This document shows positions 54,100-64,000 of a stretch of 64,000 nt of DNA, one piece after another (the stretch's first letter is position 1; every line of letters begins with the position of its first letter). This DNA comes from Amblyomma americanum (lineage: Eukaryota; Arthropoda; Arachnida; Ixodida; Ixodidae). The position numbers and the translations under genes were made by a program. Below the pieces are notes generated by a model. The model was not told where the DNA came from. It searched no databases and worked only from the letters and a program-made list of their open reading frames with translations. The stretch spans positions 48,696,272 to 48,760,271 of the forward strand of contig NC_135500.1 in NCBI RefSeq assembly GCF_052857255.1. The letters are read 5' to 3'.

Positions 54100-57000
54100 T
54101 TCAGTATCATACCTCAAAAATCCGTACGAGAGTTCCTGAGCCGCGGGAACAAACTCGCCGTCCAGCCTGATGTGTGTGGCACGGATCTTTTCGGAACGGC
54201 AAAGCAAGTTTCCAGGCGATTTCCCACGCCGGAACACAAAGGTGCACACCAAACGGTGTGGACCTACTAGCAAGGTATAAAATGTCATTTCGCAAAATTC
54301 CAATTGGGAAAACAGTGTCACACCTTAAAAATTAGTACGAGAGGTATTATGTTTCCAGGCGATTTCTGAAGGAAGCACAACAAAGAACCATTTCGGAAGG
54401 GGAGGACCTACTATCAAGGTTTAGGATATCATTTCGCAAAATTCCCGAAAGCAAAACAGTGTAATGCTTAAAAAATCCACACTAGAGGTCATAAGCCACG
54501 AGCCCAATTTCGCCGTGCAGCCTGATGAGGGGGCACTTGATCTTCTCGGAACGTTCAAGCAAGTTTCGAAGCGAGCACCGATGGAGGAGCAACAAAGGTG
54601 CATTTCGGAAGGTATGGACCTACTAGCGGGGTGTAAGATATTCCACAAATTTTTTGGTAAAACACTATCATACCTCAAAAATCGATACGAGAGGTACTCA
54701 GCCATGCGCAAAAGCTCGCCGTCCAGCATCATGCGTGCACAGCGGATCCTCTCGGAATAGTCGAACAAGATTCGACGCGAGTCCCTATGGAGGCGCCACA
54801 AAGGTTGATTTCGGATGGTGTGGATATAGAAGCAAGATGTAAGATATCATTTCGCAAAATTCCCATTGGTAAAACACTGTCATTACTCAAAAGTCCGTAC
54901 GAGAGGTACTGAGCCATGGGCCAAGCTCGCCGCCCAGCCTCACGTGTGTACAACGGATCCCTTCGGAATAGTCGAACAAGTTCCGAAGCGGGCTCTGATG
55001 CACGCGCAACAAAGGTCCATTTCGGAAGGTGTGGTCCTACCAGCAAGGTGTGCGATATTTCGCAAAATTCCCATAGGAAAACTAATGCCTCAAAATATCC
55101 ATACTAGAGGTCCTGAGCCACGGTCCCAAGTTCGCCGCGCAGCCTGATGAGTGAACAATGAATCTTCTCAGAGTGTTCCAACAAGTTTCGAGGCGAGACC
55201 CGATGGAAGAGAAACAAAGGTGTATTTCAGAAGGTATGAACCTACTAGCATGGTGTGAGATATCCTTTCGCAATATTCGCTTTGGTAAAACACTGTCATA
55301 CCTCAAAAATCCGTACGAGTGATACTGAGTCTTGGGCCCAAGCTCGCCGTCTAGCCTCATGGGTGTACAACGGATCTCGGAATCGTCGCACAAGTTTCGA
55401 GGCGAACCCCGGTGGAGGCGCAGCAAAGGTCATGTAGGAAGGTGTGGACCTACTAGCAAAGTGTAAGATATTTCGCAAAATTCCCAGAGGAAAAACAGTG
55501 GAATGCCTCAAAAATCCATACTAGAGGTCCTGAGCCACGAGCCCAAGTTCGCCGTGCAGCCTGATGAGCGTGCAATGGATCTTCTCGGAATGTTCAAGCC
55601 AGTATGAGGCGAGACCCGATGGAGGAGAGACAAAGGTTCATTTCAGAAGGTATGGACCTACTAGCAAGGTGTGAGATATCCTTTCACAAAATTCCCGTCG
55701 GGAAAACAATGTAATACCTCAAAAATTCATACTAGAGATCCTGGGATACAAGTCCAAGTTCGCCGCGCAGCCTGATGAGTGTGCAAGGGGTCTTCTCGTG
55801 ATTTTCAGGCTAGTTCAGAGGCGAGACCTGATAGAGGAGGAACAAAGGTGCATTTCGGAAAGCATGAACCTACTAACAAGGTTTAAGATATCATTTCGCA
55901 AAATGCTCATTGGTAAAACACTATGATACCTCAAACATCCGTACGAGAGGTACTGAGCCATGGGCCCAAGCTCGCCGTCCAGCCTCATGGGTGTACAACT
56001 GATTTTCTCGGAATCATCGAACAAGTATCAAGGCGAGCCCCGATGGAGGCGCAACAAAGGTCCTTTTCGGAAGGTGTGGACCTACTAGCAAGGTGTAAGA
56101 TATCATTTTGCAAAATTCCCGTAAGGAATACAGTGTATTGCCTGAAAAATCCATACTAGAAGTCCTGAGCGATGAACCCAAATTCGCCGTACACCCTGAT
56201 GAGTGTGCAATGGATCTTCTCGGAACGTTCAAGCAAGCATCGAGGCGAGCCCCGATGGAGGAGCAATAAAGGTCCATTTCGGAAGGTGTAGACCTACAAG
56301 CAAGTTGTAATCTATCATTTCACAAAATTCCCTTAGGTAAAACACCGTCATACGTAAAAATCCATGCGAGAGGTACTGAGCCATGGGCTCAAGCTCGCCG
56401 TTCTGCCTCATGTGTGTACAATGAATCCTCTCGGAATGGTTCAAGCATGGGTCGAGGCGAGATCCTGATGGAGGCACAACAAAGGTGCATTTCGGAAGGC
56501 ATGGCCTACTAGCAAGGTTTAAGATATCATTTCGCAAAATTCTCCTTGGTAAAACACTGTCATAAATCAAAAATATGTACGAGAGATACTGAGCCTTGGG
56601 CCCAAACTCGCCGTTCAGCCTCACGTGTGTACAACGGATCCTCTCGAAATAGTCGAACAAGTTCCAAGGTGAGCCCCTATGGAGCCACAACAAAGTTCCA
56701 TTTCGGAAAGTGTGGACCTACTAGCAAGGTGTAAGATAATATTTCGCAAAACTCCCATAGGGAAAACAGTGTAACGCTTCAAAAATCTGTACTAGAGGTG
56801 CTGAGCCACGAGCCCAATTTCGCCGCGCAGCCTGATGAGGGTGCACTGGATCTTCTCGGAACGTTCAAGCAAGTTTCGAGGCGAGACCCGATGGAGGAGC
56901 AACAAAGGGGAATTCCGGAAGGTATGGACCTTGTAGCGCGGTGTAAGATACCATTTCTCAAAATTCGCTTTGGTAACACACTGTCACGCCTCAAAAATCC

Positions 57001-57820
57001 ATAAGAGAGGTACTCAGCCATGCGCACCAGCTCGCCATCCAGCCTCATGGGTGTACAACGGTTCTTCTCGGAATCGTCGAACAAGTTTCGAGGCAAGCCC
57101 CTATGGAGGCGCAACAAAGGTCCATTTCGGAAGGTCTGGACCTTCTAGCAAGGTGTAAGATATCATTTCGCAAAATTACGATAGGAAAAACAGTGTGTTG
57201 CCTCAAAAATCTATACTAGAGGTCCCGAGCCCCGATCCCAATTTCGCCGTGCAGCCTGATGAGTATGCAATGGATCTTCTCGGAATGTTCGAGCAAGTTT
57301 CAAGGCGAGGCCCGATGGAGGAAAAACAGAGGTGCATTTCAGATGGTATGGACCTACTAGCAAGGTGTGAGATATCCTTTCGCAAAATTCCCATCGGGAA
57401 AACTGTGTAATGCCTCGAAAATCCATACTAGAGGTCCTGGGATAAGAGCCCAAGTTTGTCGTGCACCTGATGAGTGTACAACGGCTCTTCTCGTGATGTT
57501 CAAGCAATTTAGAGGCGAGACCTGACAGAGGAGCAACGAAGGTGCATTTCGGAAGGTGTTGACCTACTAGCAAGGTGCAAGATATCATTTCGCAAAATTA
57601 CTATTGGTAAAACACTGTCATACCTCAAAAATCCGAACGAGAGTTACTGAGCCGTGGGCACAAGCCAGCCGTCCAGCCACATGTGAGTACAACGGATCCT
57701 CTCGGAATAGTAAAACAAATCTCGAGGCGAGCCCCGATGGAGGCGCAACAAAGGTTCATTTCAGAAGATGTGGACCTACTAGCAAGGTGTGAGAAATCAT
57801 TTCGCAAAATTCCCACAAGG
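54100..57820. repeat. Tandem array, about 18 units of 212 bp
   Basis: The landmark GAG(A)GGTnCTGAGCC recurs at about 54123, 54332 (truncated), 54480, 54684, 54897, 55101, 55313, 55518, 55730, 55941, 56153, 56364, 56577, 56790, 57001, 57213, 57427 and 57635: intervals of 204-214, mostly 211-213. Two main subtypes exist: A (ACTAGAGGTCCTGAGCCACG … CGGAATGTTCAAGC) and B (TACGAGAGGTACTGAGCCATG … CGGAATAGTCGAAC). They often alternate, giving an about 423-base dimer (141 codons), which explains minus-strand open frames of 112-154 codons. Units share ATTTCGGAAGGTnTGGACCT, ACTAGCAAGGTGTAAGATAT and TTTCGCAAAATTCCC. No relation to a protein family is seen; I treat it as a satellite-like array. Confidence 0.9.
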
Positions 57821-57821
57821 G

Positions 57822-57840
57822 CACCTTGAGTTTCAAGGTG
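57822..57840. other. Short perfect hairpin
   Basis: CACCTTGA-GTT-TCAAGGTG, 8-bp stem and 3-base loop, at the border between the tandem array and the next LINE. Confidence 0.5.
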
Positions 57841-58184
57841 ATGGTGCTTGGCGCCACCACGGGCCCTTAGCCCCCATACCGAAGCTGTCATCCGCACCGT
57901 GAAGATAGGTTGTAAGTTGAAGGGTGGAAACCATGAATGGTGGCGGTCGGGGCCATGGTCATGCCCCGGCCGATGGGCTCCCCGTCTGCTTACCTGGCGA
58001 GGGGGCTCCGGGACCTTCCTGTGAATAAGACGGCGAACCACAGGCGACATTTAGGAACCGTCAGTATATCCTTAGCGCATGAGTACGTCTTCTTCAAAAA
58101 CCTGATCGGTCCCTGAAAAGGAACCGCACCGATGGAACATTCACAAGTACCCGACCTGACGTTGACCACTTTCCTCACTTCTTA

Positions 58185-59270
58185 GTGATACACTCCCTGG
58201 CAGATAATGACCCCGTTTCTGCGATGTCTGTTTTCGTTAGCGCTCGAACCCTTGAGAAACTGATTGGGGAAAACTACAAAGCAAAGAAACTGTCATCTGG
58301 TGACCTTCTTGTTGAAGTGTCCCAGAAAAACCACTGTGACATCTTTCTGAGGCAAAGGCAGTTTGCTCACCTCCTGGTGAACATCACTCACCACCAAAAT
58401 TTAAATACTGTGCAAGGTGTCATATCAGGACGTGATCTGATCCAAGAAACAGAAGCTGACCTCCTGGAAGGCTTCCGAGATCAAAGTGTCATTGCCCTTC
58501 GTCGCATCACCATACGTCGGAATGAGGAAGAGGTGGCGACACCTCACAATTTCTTGACTTTCGAACGGTGCCGTCTTCCAGACGCTGTAAAGGCAGAGTT
58601 CATCCACTGCAAAGTCCGTTCACATATCCCCAACCCGAGAAGATGTTTCAATTCCCAAAATACGGACACGCATCAAAAACGTGCAGGGGAAAACTCACAT
58701 CTGCGAAGTGCAGTGCCCATGAGCACCCAACCGACAACTGCAGTGCCGCTCAAGTAGTGTGTCAAAAATGTCACAGGCCACATGCCACCTACTCGCGATC
58801 ACGCCAGAAATTTCAAAACGAGAAAAAAATAATTCACCTGAAAGTAACAGAAAACATCACATTCTCGACAGTCTGGAAGAAGCTGTCGCTTCTCTCCGAA
58901 AGATCCTACGCTGACGCAGCACGCCGGGCGGCGTCTCGTCTCAGTGGGCACGCAATTCAGTATCGCTGATGCGCGTCCACTACGACCCTTCACCAAGCAG
59001 CCTGCGGCTGCACCAGACTTCCATGTCTCAGGGGTCAACTTTTCGCAAACCTCTGGGAAAACACAGACAAATGAAACGAAGGCTCTCAATCTTGAAAACT
59101 CCACGTCTGCTTCCGCGTCTTCACCGGAAACAATGGACATAATAGCCGAACCCTCAGCGTCGGAGGCGCTGAGGGAGGCCCCCTTGGAAAGGCGGAGCCT
59201 TCTAGACCACCTTAAACCGAAAACACATCCGCCAGAAACACCGCCTGATAAAGGCGCGACATCTAAATAA
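58185..59270 (+). pseudogene. LINE ORF1 (gag-like)
   Basis: The first frame has VFVSARTLEKLIGENYKAKK, LSSGDLLVEVSQKNH, LNTVQGVISGRDLIQETEAD and VIALRRITIRRNEEE, the RNA-recognition-like fold of this ORF1 class, ending in HIPNPRRCFN. A frameshift at about 58640 moves the knuckles (YGHASKTC; CSAHEHPTDNC; CQKCHRPHATY) into the second frame (58568-58969), and a further change puts the acidic Ser/Pro tail at 58944-59270. Two shifts, knuckle cysteines partly lost. Confidence 0.75.
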
Positions 59271-59309
59271 CTCCCACTAATATTCGCTTCCTCACCAAGA
59301 ACTACGGCT

Positions 59310-60580
59310 TTAGAGAGCATTATCCAATGGAACTGCCAAGGTCTACTTAAACAATGATGACATATATGAAATACTCGCGGAGTATCAATCAAGCATACTT
59401 TGTCTACAAGAAAAGCACTTAAACACAGCACACACAAGCTTTCTAAAGAAGAACGCAGTATAACGGAAGGATAGGCAAGGCAGTGTGCATTCATCACGTG
59501 GCGTTGCTATTTTGGTGCAGAATTCAATTCCCTTGCAATGTCTTCCACTGGCGACTGATTTAGAAGCAGCGGCAATACGAGCACTAACTTTTAGCAGAGT
59601 AATAACCATATGTTCCCTATATATCCCACCAAATCATCGGCTGTCGACTGATCAACTCGAAAAACTCATTGTTCAGCTTCCCGAGCCATTCCTGTTGGTT
59701 GGGGGTTTTAACGCTCACCACCCATTATGGGGAGGTACCAGAACAGATTCCCGAGGAGCGCTAATCGAAAAATTCCTGTTGTCATCTGGCTCATGCATGT
59801 TCAATAGAAAAGAACCAACATACTTTAATTCAACACACAACTCATACACAGCGATAGACCTTGCTATTGGTTCTCCATTGCTCTTGGCAGCTAGTGAGTG
59901 ATCTGTTATTGAAAATCTGTATGGAAGTGATCCCTTCCTATTTCTTTGAAATATACAGGAACTATCAACCCGAGGGTAAATAACCCTAGGAAGTATGAAG
60001 AACAAATTGCTGATTGGGAGATGTTCCGGGAACTATCAGCATTGCCCTGTTCATCAATTACAGAACTAGGTATAGATGAATCTCAATCCCTGATTACACT
60101 GCATATAATAGAGGCTGCACAGAAATGCACCCCAGAGACATCGGGTAAACCAGAAAACAAACGAAGGAAGACCGTGGTGGAATGCGCAGTGCAAGAAAGC
60201 TCATCAGGACCAAAATAATGCATGGTCAAAATTCCGCCATTATCCTACTATTCACAACTTGATAAACTTTAAGCGAGCTAAAGCAAATGGCAGGCGCACT
60301 CGCTGTATATCTAAACGGGAAAGTTGGCAATCGTTTTTCTCGTCTGGAAATTCCTACACAGATACACATAAAGTGTACAGTAGACTAAAAGCACTTAAAG
60401 GGCATAGCTCACATCTAGTTCCTTTTATTAGCACTGCTGCTGATACATTGGAACACCAAGTAGATGCATTAGGCAAACACTTCGAATACACTTTTAGCTC
60501 AGCACATTATACAGATTTCTTCTTGAGAAACAAACTAGCCGAGGAGCGCAAGCCTGTTCACAATAATAAAAGGCCATCAG
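59310..60580 (+). pseudogene. LINE ORF2, endonuclease and linker
   Basis: IIQWNCQGLL at 59318 starts the endonuclease; SILCLQEKHLNTAHTSF (59390) has the Glu motif. The open piece 59485-59901 carries SSRGVAILVQNSIPL, ICSLYIPPNH, LLVGGFNAHHPLWGGTRTDS (G-G-F-N in place of G-D-F-N, so the catalytic Asp is Gly) and YTAIDLAIGSP. The S-D-H part is lost by frameshift after 59901. The linker continues at 60259-60580 with KRESWQSFFSSGNSYTDTHK. Confidence 0.8.
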
Positions 60581-60718
60581 TGTAGCAGTGTGCACCGTCG
60601 GTTACACGCGCGCACAAGACGTTCACTGCGCATGTCTCAGCTCAAGAGCTGGTGGTATAAATACCGGCGCACTTCGTAATAAAATTCTTTCCTCGTTCCC
60701 ACATGCTTGCGTGCTACA
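60581..60718 (+). repeat. Compact 5' LTR of gypsy C
   Basis: Begins TGTAGCA and ends TGCTACA, a perfect 7-base inverted terminal repeat. Within 138 bases it has a TATA box (60656-60663) and AATAAA (60678-60683), only 15 bases apart. Confidence 0.85.
60656..60663 (+). promoter_or_regulatory. TATA box of gypsy C LTR
   Basis: TATAAATA, 56 bases before the LTR end. Confidence 0.6.
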
Positions 60719-60736
60719 TGGTGTCAGAAGTGGGGT
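60719..60736 (+). other. Primer-binding site of gypsy C
   Basis: TGGTGTCAGAAGTGGGGT directly follows the LTR with no gap. Confidence 0.65.
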
Positions 60737-60758
60737 GCGGTTTCGTACCGTTGCTTGT

Positions 60759-61610
60759 ATGTCAAGCGTAGCCTCGCAGTATGAAACTGACCCAGCAGGA
60801 ACAACCGCAACAGTTGGAAAAGAAATGGCGTCATCGACGCTTCCCCCACCGAAACCACTGGACACAATGGGACACGCTTTTTACAGCTGGACCGTCTGGA
60901 AGAAAGAGTTCGACCTATATGCAACGGCCACGAAGCTGAGAGAGCAAACAAAGGAGGTTCAAGCTGCCACGTTCCTTATGGCAATCGGCGAAGAGGCCAG
61001 GCGATTGTTCTACACTTTCACGTTTAGGAATGACGCCGACAAGTACGACATCCAGATTGTCACGCAGAAGTTTGAGGACCACTTCAAGCCAACAATGAAC
61101 TGACATTCAACGAATTTCACTTCGGCTCCAGGAACCAGCAAGAGAGTGAGTCGTTCAACGACTGGCTCACAGAACTTCGGACCCTTGCACAGCAGTGCGA
61201 GTTTGGCGCACTAAAGACAGAATGCTGCGCAGCAGAATTATTCTTGGAATCAGGGACAAAATTTTGCAGCAGAGACTCGTGTTGGAAAATCAGTCTTACA
61301 GCCAAGCTGTCGAAATCTGCCGTGCTAGCGAACAGGGCAAAGAACGTTTCAATTAAATACAGGACGCATATCCTGCCAGAATAGATGAAGTGAAATCAAA
61401 ACCGAACGCTTGCTTTAGATGTGGTTTCAATTAACATAAAAGTGGAAACTGTCCCGCGCTGGGTAAACAATGCAACAAATGCGGAGGCCGCAACCATTTC
61501 GCGCGTGCAGTCAAAAGCCACTGTCACGACCGCGCAACAAAGGACGAAGCGTACAAGAAGTTCACCGAACACAGGACGAAGAACTTTTTCTTCAAACGCT
61601 TGAAGTCCGT
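60759..61610 (+). pseudogene. Gag of gypsy C
   Basis: ATG at 60759, 40 bases after the LTR. The first frame runs to 61103: FYSWTVWKKEFDLYATATKL and EEARRLFYTFTFRND are the gag/capsid start of this gypsy type. A one-base shift near 61098 moves the rest to another frame (LTFNEFHFGSRNQQESESFN, then DWLTELRTLAQQCEFGALK). The knuckle region at 61411 reads CFRCGFN-stop-HKSGNC (TAA 61432-61434) and CNKCGGRNHFARAV, with the final Cys lost. Confidence 0.8.
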
Positions 61611-62033
61611 GCCGTAGATCGGGATGATCGCTGGTCTTCAGGAGTCGTTATCGCAAGCATGAATGTAAGGTGCAAGATTGACACCGGTGAAAACTGCTGT
61701 GTAATGTCCGAGGCGATGCTAAGGCATATAACATCCCAGCCTGCGCAGCTATGCTCCGCTGCACTGCGTACGTTTTTCGGCCACAAAGGAACTGCATCAA
61801 AAAAGATTAAGCTGCTCGTTAGCCACAAAGCACAGAGCACTGAAGCAGAATTTTATATCGTCAAGCATGAGGTCCCAGTGACACTGAGCGGCTGCGTTGC
61901 TCAACGTCTTGGACTGATAAGCCGCATAGGTTCAGTTGATGCGGTCGGTTGTAGTGACCCCCAGGGATTTGAAGACGTCTTTCTAGGCCTAGGAGAAATT
62001 AAGGGTGTCGCCTACCACACCCAGCTGTAGCCC
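61600..62033 (+). pseudogene. Protease of gypsy C
   Basis: The 186-codon frame ending at 62030 contains CKIDTGENCCVMS with D-T-G at 61680-61688, then AEFYIVKHEVPVTLSG and RLGLISRIGSVD. This is a gypsy protease with the linker to RT (GFEDVFLGLGEIKGVAYHTQ). The next position after the D-T-G is Glu instead of the more common Ala. The stop after HTQL is where the inserted LINE begins. Confidence 0.8.
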
Positions 62034-62037
62034 GGTG

Positions 62038-64000
62038 CTCATCATCATCATCAGCCTTACTACACCCACTGCAGGGCAAAGGCCTCTCCCATGTCTCTCC
62101 AATTAACCCTATCCTTTGCCATCTGCATCCACCCTTTGCCTGCAAACTTCTTAATCTCATCTGCCCACCTAACCTTCTGCCGCCCCCTGCTACGCTTACT
62201 TTCTCTTGGAACCCACTCCGTTACCCTTAAGGACCAGCGGTTATCTTGCCTTCGCATTACATGCCCTGCCCAAGCCCATTTCTTTCTCTTGATTTCGACT
62301 AGGATGTCATTAACCCGTGTTTGTTCCCTCACCCACTCTGCCCGCTTCCGATCTCTTAACGTTACACCTATCATTTTTCTTTCCATGGCTCGCTGCGTTG
62401 TCCTTAACCTAAGCTGAACTCTTTTCGTTAGCCTCCACGTTTCTGCCCCGTAGGTGAGTACCGGTAAGATTATGCTGTTGTACACTTTCCTCTTGAGGGA
62501 AATTGGTAAACTGCCACTCATGATCTGCGAGAATTTGCCATATGCGCTCCAGCCCATTCTTATCCTTCTAGTTATCTCCCTCTCATGATCTGGATCAGCT
62601 GTCACTACCTGCCCTAAGTAGACGTATTCCGGCACAATTTCTAGGCTCTCGCTGCCAATTGTGAACTGTTGTTCCCTTGCTAGGCTGTTGAACATTACCT
62701 TGGTTTTCTGCATGTTAATTTTTAGACCCATCGATCTGCTCTGCCTGTCTAACTCGTTGATCATGATTTGCAGTTCACCTCCTGAGTGACTCAGCAAGGC
62801 AATGTCATCAGCAAATCGCAGATTATATAGGTATTCTCCATTTATTCTTATTCCCAACTGTTCCCAATTCAGGCTTCGAAATACCTCCTGCAAACATGCG
62901 GTGAACAGCATTGGCGAGATCGTGTCTCCTTGCCTGACGCCCTTCCTTATTGGAATTTTATTGCTGACTTTATGGAGGGCTATAGTAGCTGTGCAGTTGC
63001 TATATATATCTTCCAGTATTTTGACATAAGGCTCTTCTACCCCCTGATTACGCAATGCCTGTATGACTGCTGAGGTTTCCACTGAGTCGAATGCTTTCTC
63101 GTAATCAATGAAAGCTATATATAGAGGTTGGTTATATTCTGCGCATTTCTCTATCACCTGATTGATAGTGTGAATATGATCTATTGTGGAATATCCTTTA
63201 CGAAAGCCTGCCTGATCATTTGGTTGATTAAAGTCTAACGTTGCCCTGACTCTATTAGCGATTACCTTAGTAAATACTTTGTAGGCAACGGATAGTAAGC
63301 TGATCGGCCTCTAATTTTTCAAGTCCTTGGCGTCTCCCTTCTTATGAATTAAGATAATGTTTGCATTCTTCCAAGCTTCTGGTACAGTTGAGGTCATAAG
63401 GCATTGCGTATACAGGGTGGCTAGTTTTTCTAGCACGATGTCCCCTCCATCCTTCAACAGATCTGCTGTTACCTGATCCTCTCCAGCTGCTTTTCCCCTT
63501 TTCATTGCTTCTAAGGCTTTCTTTACTTCATCTTTCGTTACTGGCGGGATGACGCATTGCTGTGCACTGCTGTCTTTCTCATTACCGCTCTGATTACATT
63601 GGCTACTGTACAGGTCTGTGTAGAACTCTTCGGCTACGTTAACTATCTTATCCATATTGCTAATGACATTGCCCTGCTTGTCTCTTACTGCATACATCTG
63701 GTTTTTACCTATGCCTAGTTTCCTCTTCACTGTTTTTAGGCTACCTCCGTTCTTTATAGCATGCTCGATTCTCTCCATATTAAACTTCCTTATGTCGGCT
63801 ACCTTGCGCTTATTTATTAACTTTGATAGCTCCGTTAGTTCTATTCTATCGGTAGTGTTAGATGCCTTCATGTTTTGGCGCTTCTTAATCAGATCTTTCG
63901 TCACCTGAGATAGCTTCCCGGTATCGTTTCGAACTGTCCTACCGCCTACTTCTGCTGCGCACTCCGTAATTATTGATGTCAGGTTATCGTGCATTGAATG
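62038..64000 (-). mobile_element. RTE-like LINE, 3' part
   Basis: On the minus strand the RT ORF is followed by only about 20 bases and a (TGA)n-type tail (CTGATGATGATGATGAGC at 62039-62056), the hallmark of RTE-clade elements, which have very short 3' ends without poly(A). There is no RNase H. The 5' part with the endonuclease lies beyond the window edge. Confidence 0.85.
62060..63994 (-). pseudogene. RTE-type reverse transcriptase, one premature stop
   Basis: A single frame of 645 codons, open except for TAG at complement 63311-63313. It starts in a linker (DLIKKRQNMKASNTTDRIEL), then KRGKAAGEDQVTADLLKDGG and WKNANIILIHKKGDAKDLKN before the TAG, and directly RPISLLSV after it; the usual residue there is Tyr (KN-Y-RPISLL), so a TAC/TAT to TAG change explains the break. 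After it come FIDYEKAFDSV (Asp), GVRQGDTISPMLF, RFADDIALLSHS (FADD, residues 115-118 of the 62060-63157 piece) and VYLGQVVTADPDHEREITRR; it ends with KFAGKGWMQMAKDRVNWRDM, the typical RTE C-terminus. The rest of the frame is undamaged, so the copy is young. Confidence 0.88.

Larger units (their letters stand above)
57825..60580 (+). mobile_element. LINE, 3' part removed by gypsy C
   Basis: A GC-rich leader (57825-58180) precedes ORF1 (58185-59270) and the endonuclease and linker parts of ORF2 (59310-60580). The RT should follow, but the LTR of gypsy C begins at 60581. The family is CR1/I-like from the ORF1 knuckles and the endonuclease; without RT and RNase H the clade is open. Confidence 0.75.
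60581..62035 (+). mobile_element. Gypsy LTR retrotransposon C, 5' half
   Basis: A 138-base LTR, a primer-binding site, gag with zinc knuckles and an aspartic protease in order, ending at the very start of the RT region (FEDVFLGLGEIKG). It is cut at about 62036 by an RTE-like LINE on the minus strand; RT, RNase H, integrase and the 3' LTR are not in the window. Confidence 0.85.

Noticed and set aside
54100..57820. CRISPR-like array
   Set aside because: Units of 212 bases are contiguous and diverged, with no short exact repeat and spacers; genome is eukaryotic.

Overview
The window looks like repeat-rich nuclear DNA from an arthropod, most likely a hard (ixodid) tick. The evidence is: no compact operons, many interrupted retroelement reading frames, AATAAA signals at element ends, TATA boxes inside LTRs, a splice-acceptor-bounded exon for a cysteine-rich Kunitz-like secreted protein (a family greatly expanded in ticks), and LINE and gypsy families that resemble those I know from tick genomes. 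The tick assignment is inference from recall of families, not a database result.

Layout. 1-2.5 kb: a Penelope-like coding remnant, an LTR fragment and an oppositely oriented gag fragment with its primer-binding site. 2.5-6.6 kb: no recognisable gene. 6.6-9.5 kb (minus): a 5'-truncated I-like LINE with an undamaged 928-codon RT-RNase H frame. 10.2-13.0 kb: an LTR-like block and a gypsy gag relic with its 5' LTR. 13.0-14.5 kb: a decayed LINE RT. 14.6-14.85 kb: a compound tetranucleotide microsatellite. 16.63-17.02 kb: the Kunitz-like exon, the only plausible host gene. 18.0-20.3 kb: LINE fragments on both strands. 20.29-28.4 kb (minus): a decayed LINE split by a gypsy element (20,788-25,377, target duplication ATAT). 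28.9-43.9 kb (minus): a gypsy element split by two further insertions, a deleted LTR element (32,188-36,514, target duplication ATGAG) and a LINE (about 36,567-41,799). 43.9-48.97 kb: a decayed LINE with ORF1, endonuclease, RT, RNase H and a CCHC tail. 49.0-51.5 kb: an unassigned proline-rich region flanked by about 100-bp direct repeats and carrying a LINE 3' fragment. 52.8-52.9 kb: two CRE palindromes and a run of TGACCTT half-sites. 53.2-53.8 kb: a LINE 3' fragment. 54.1-57.8 kb: an 18-unit, about 212-bp tandem array. 57.8-60.6 kb: a LINE cut by a gypsy element with a compact 138-bp LTR (60,581-62,035), which is in turn cut by an RTE-like LINE (62,038-64,000, minus).

The genes do not form a pathway. 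The window is a stratified record of retrotransposition in which later elements sit inside earlier ones, with two insertions dated relatively by exact target-site duplications. The three items I would look at first are the pol order protease-integrase without an intervening RT in the 32,188-36,514 element, the 212-bp array with its recurring variant blocks, and the Kunitz-like exon.
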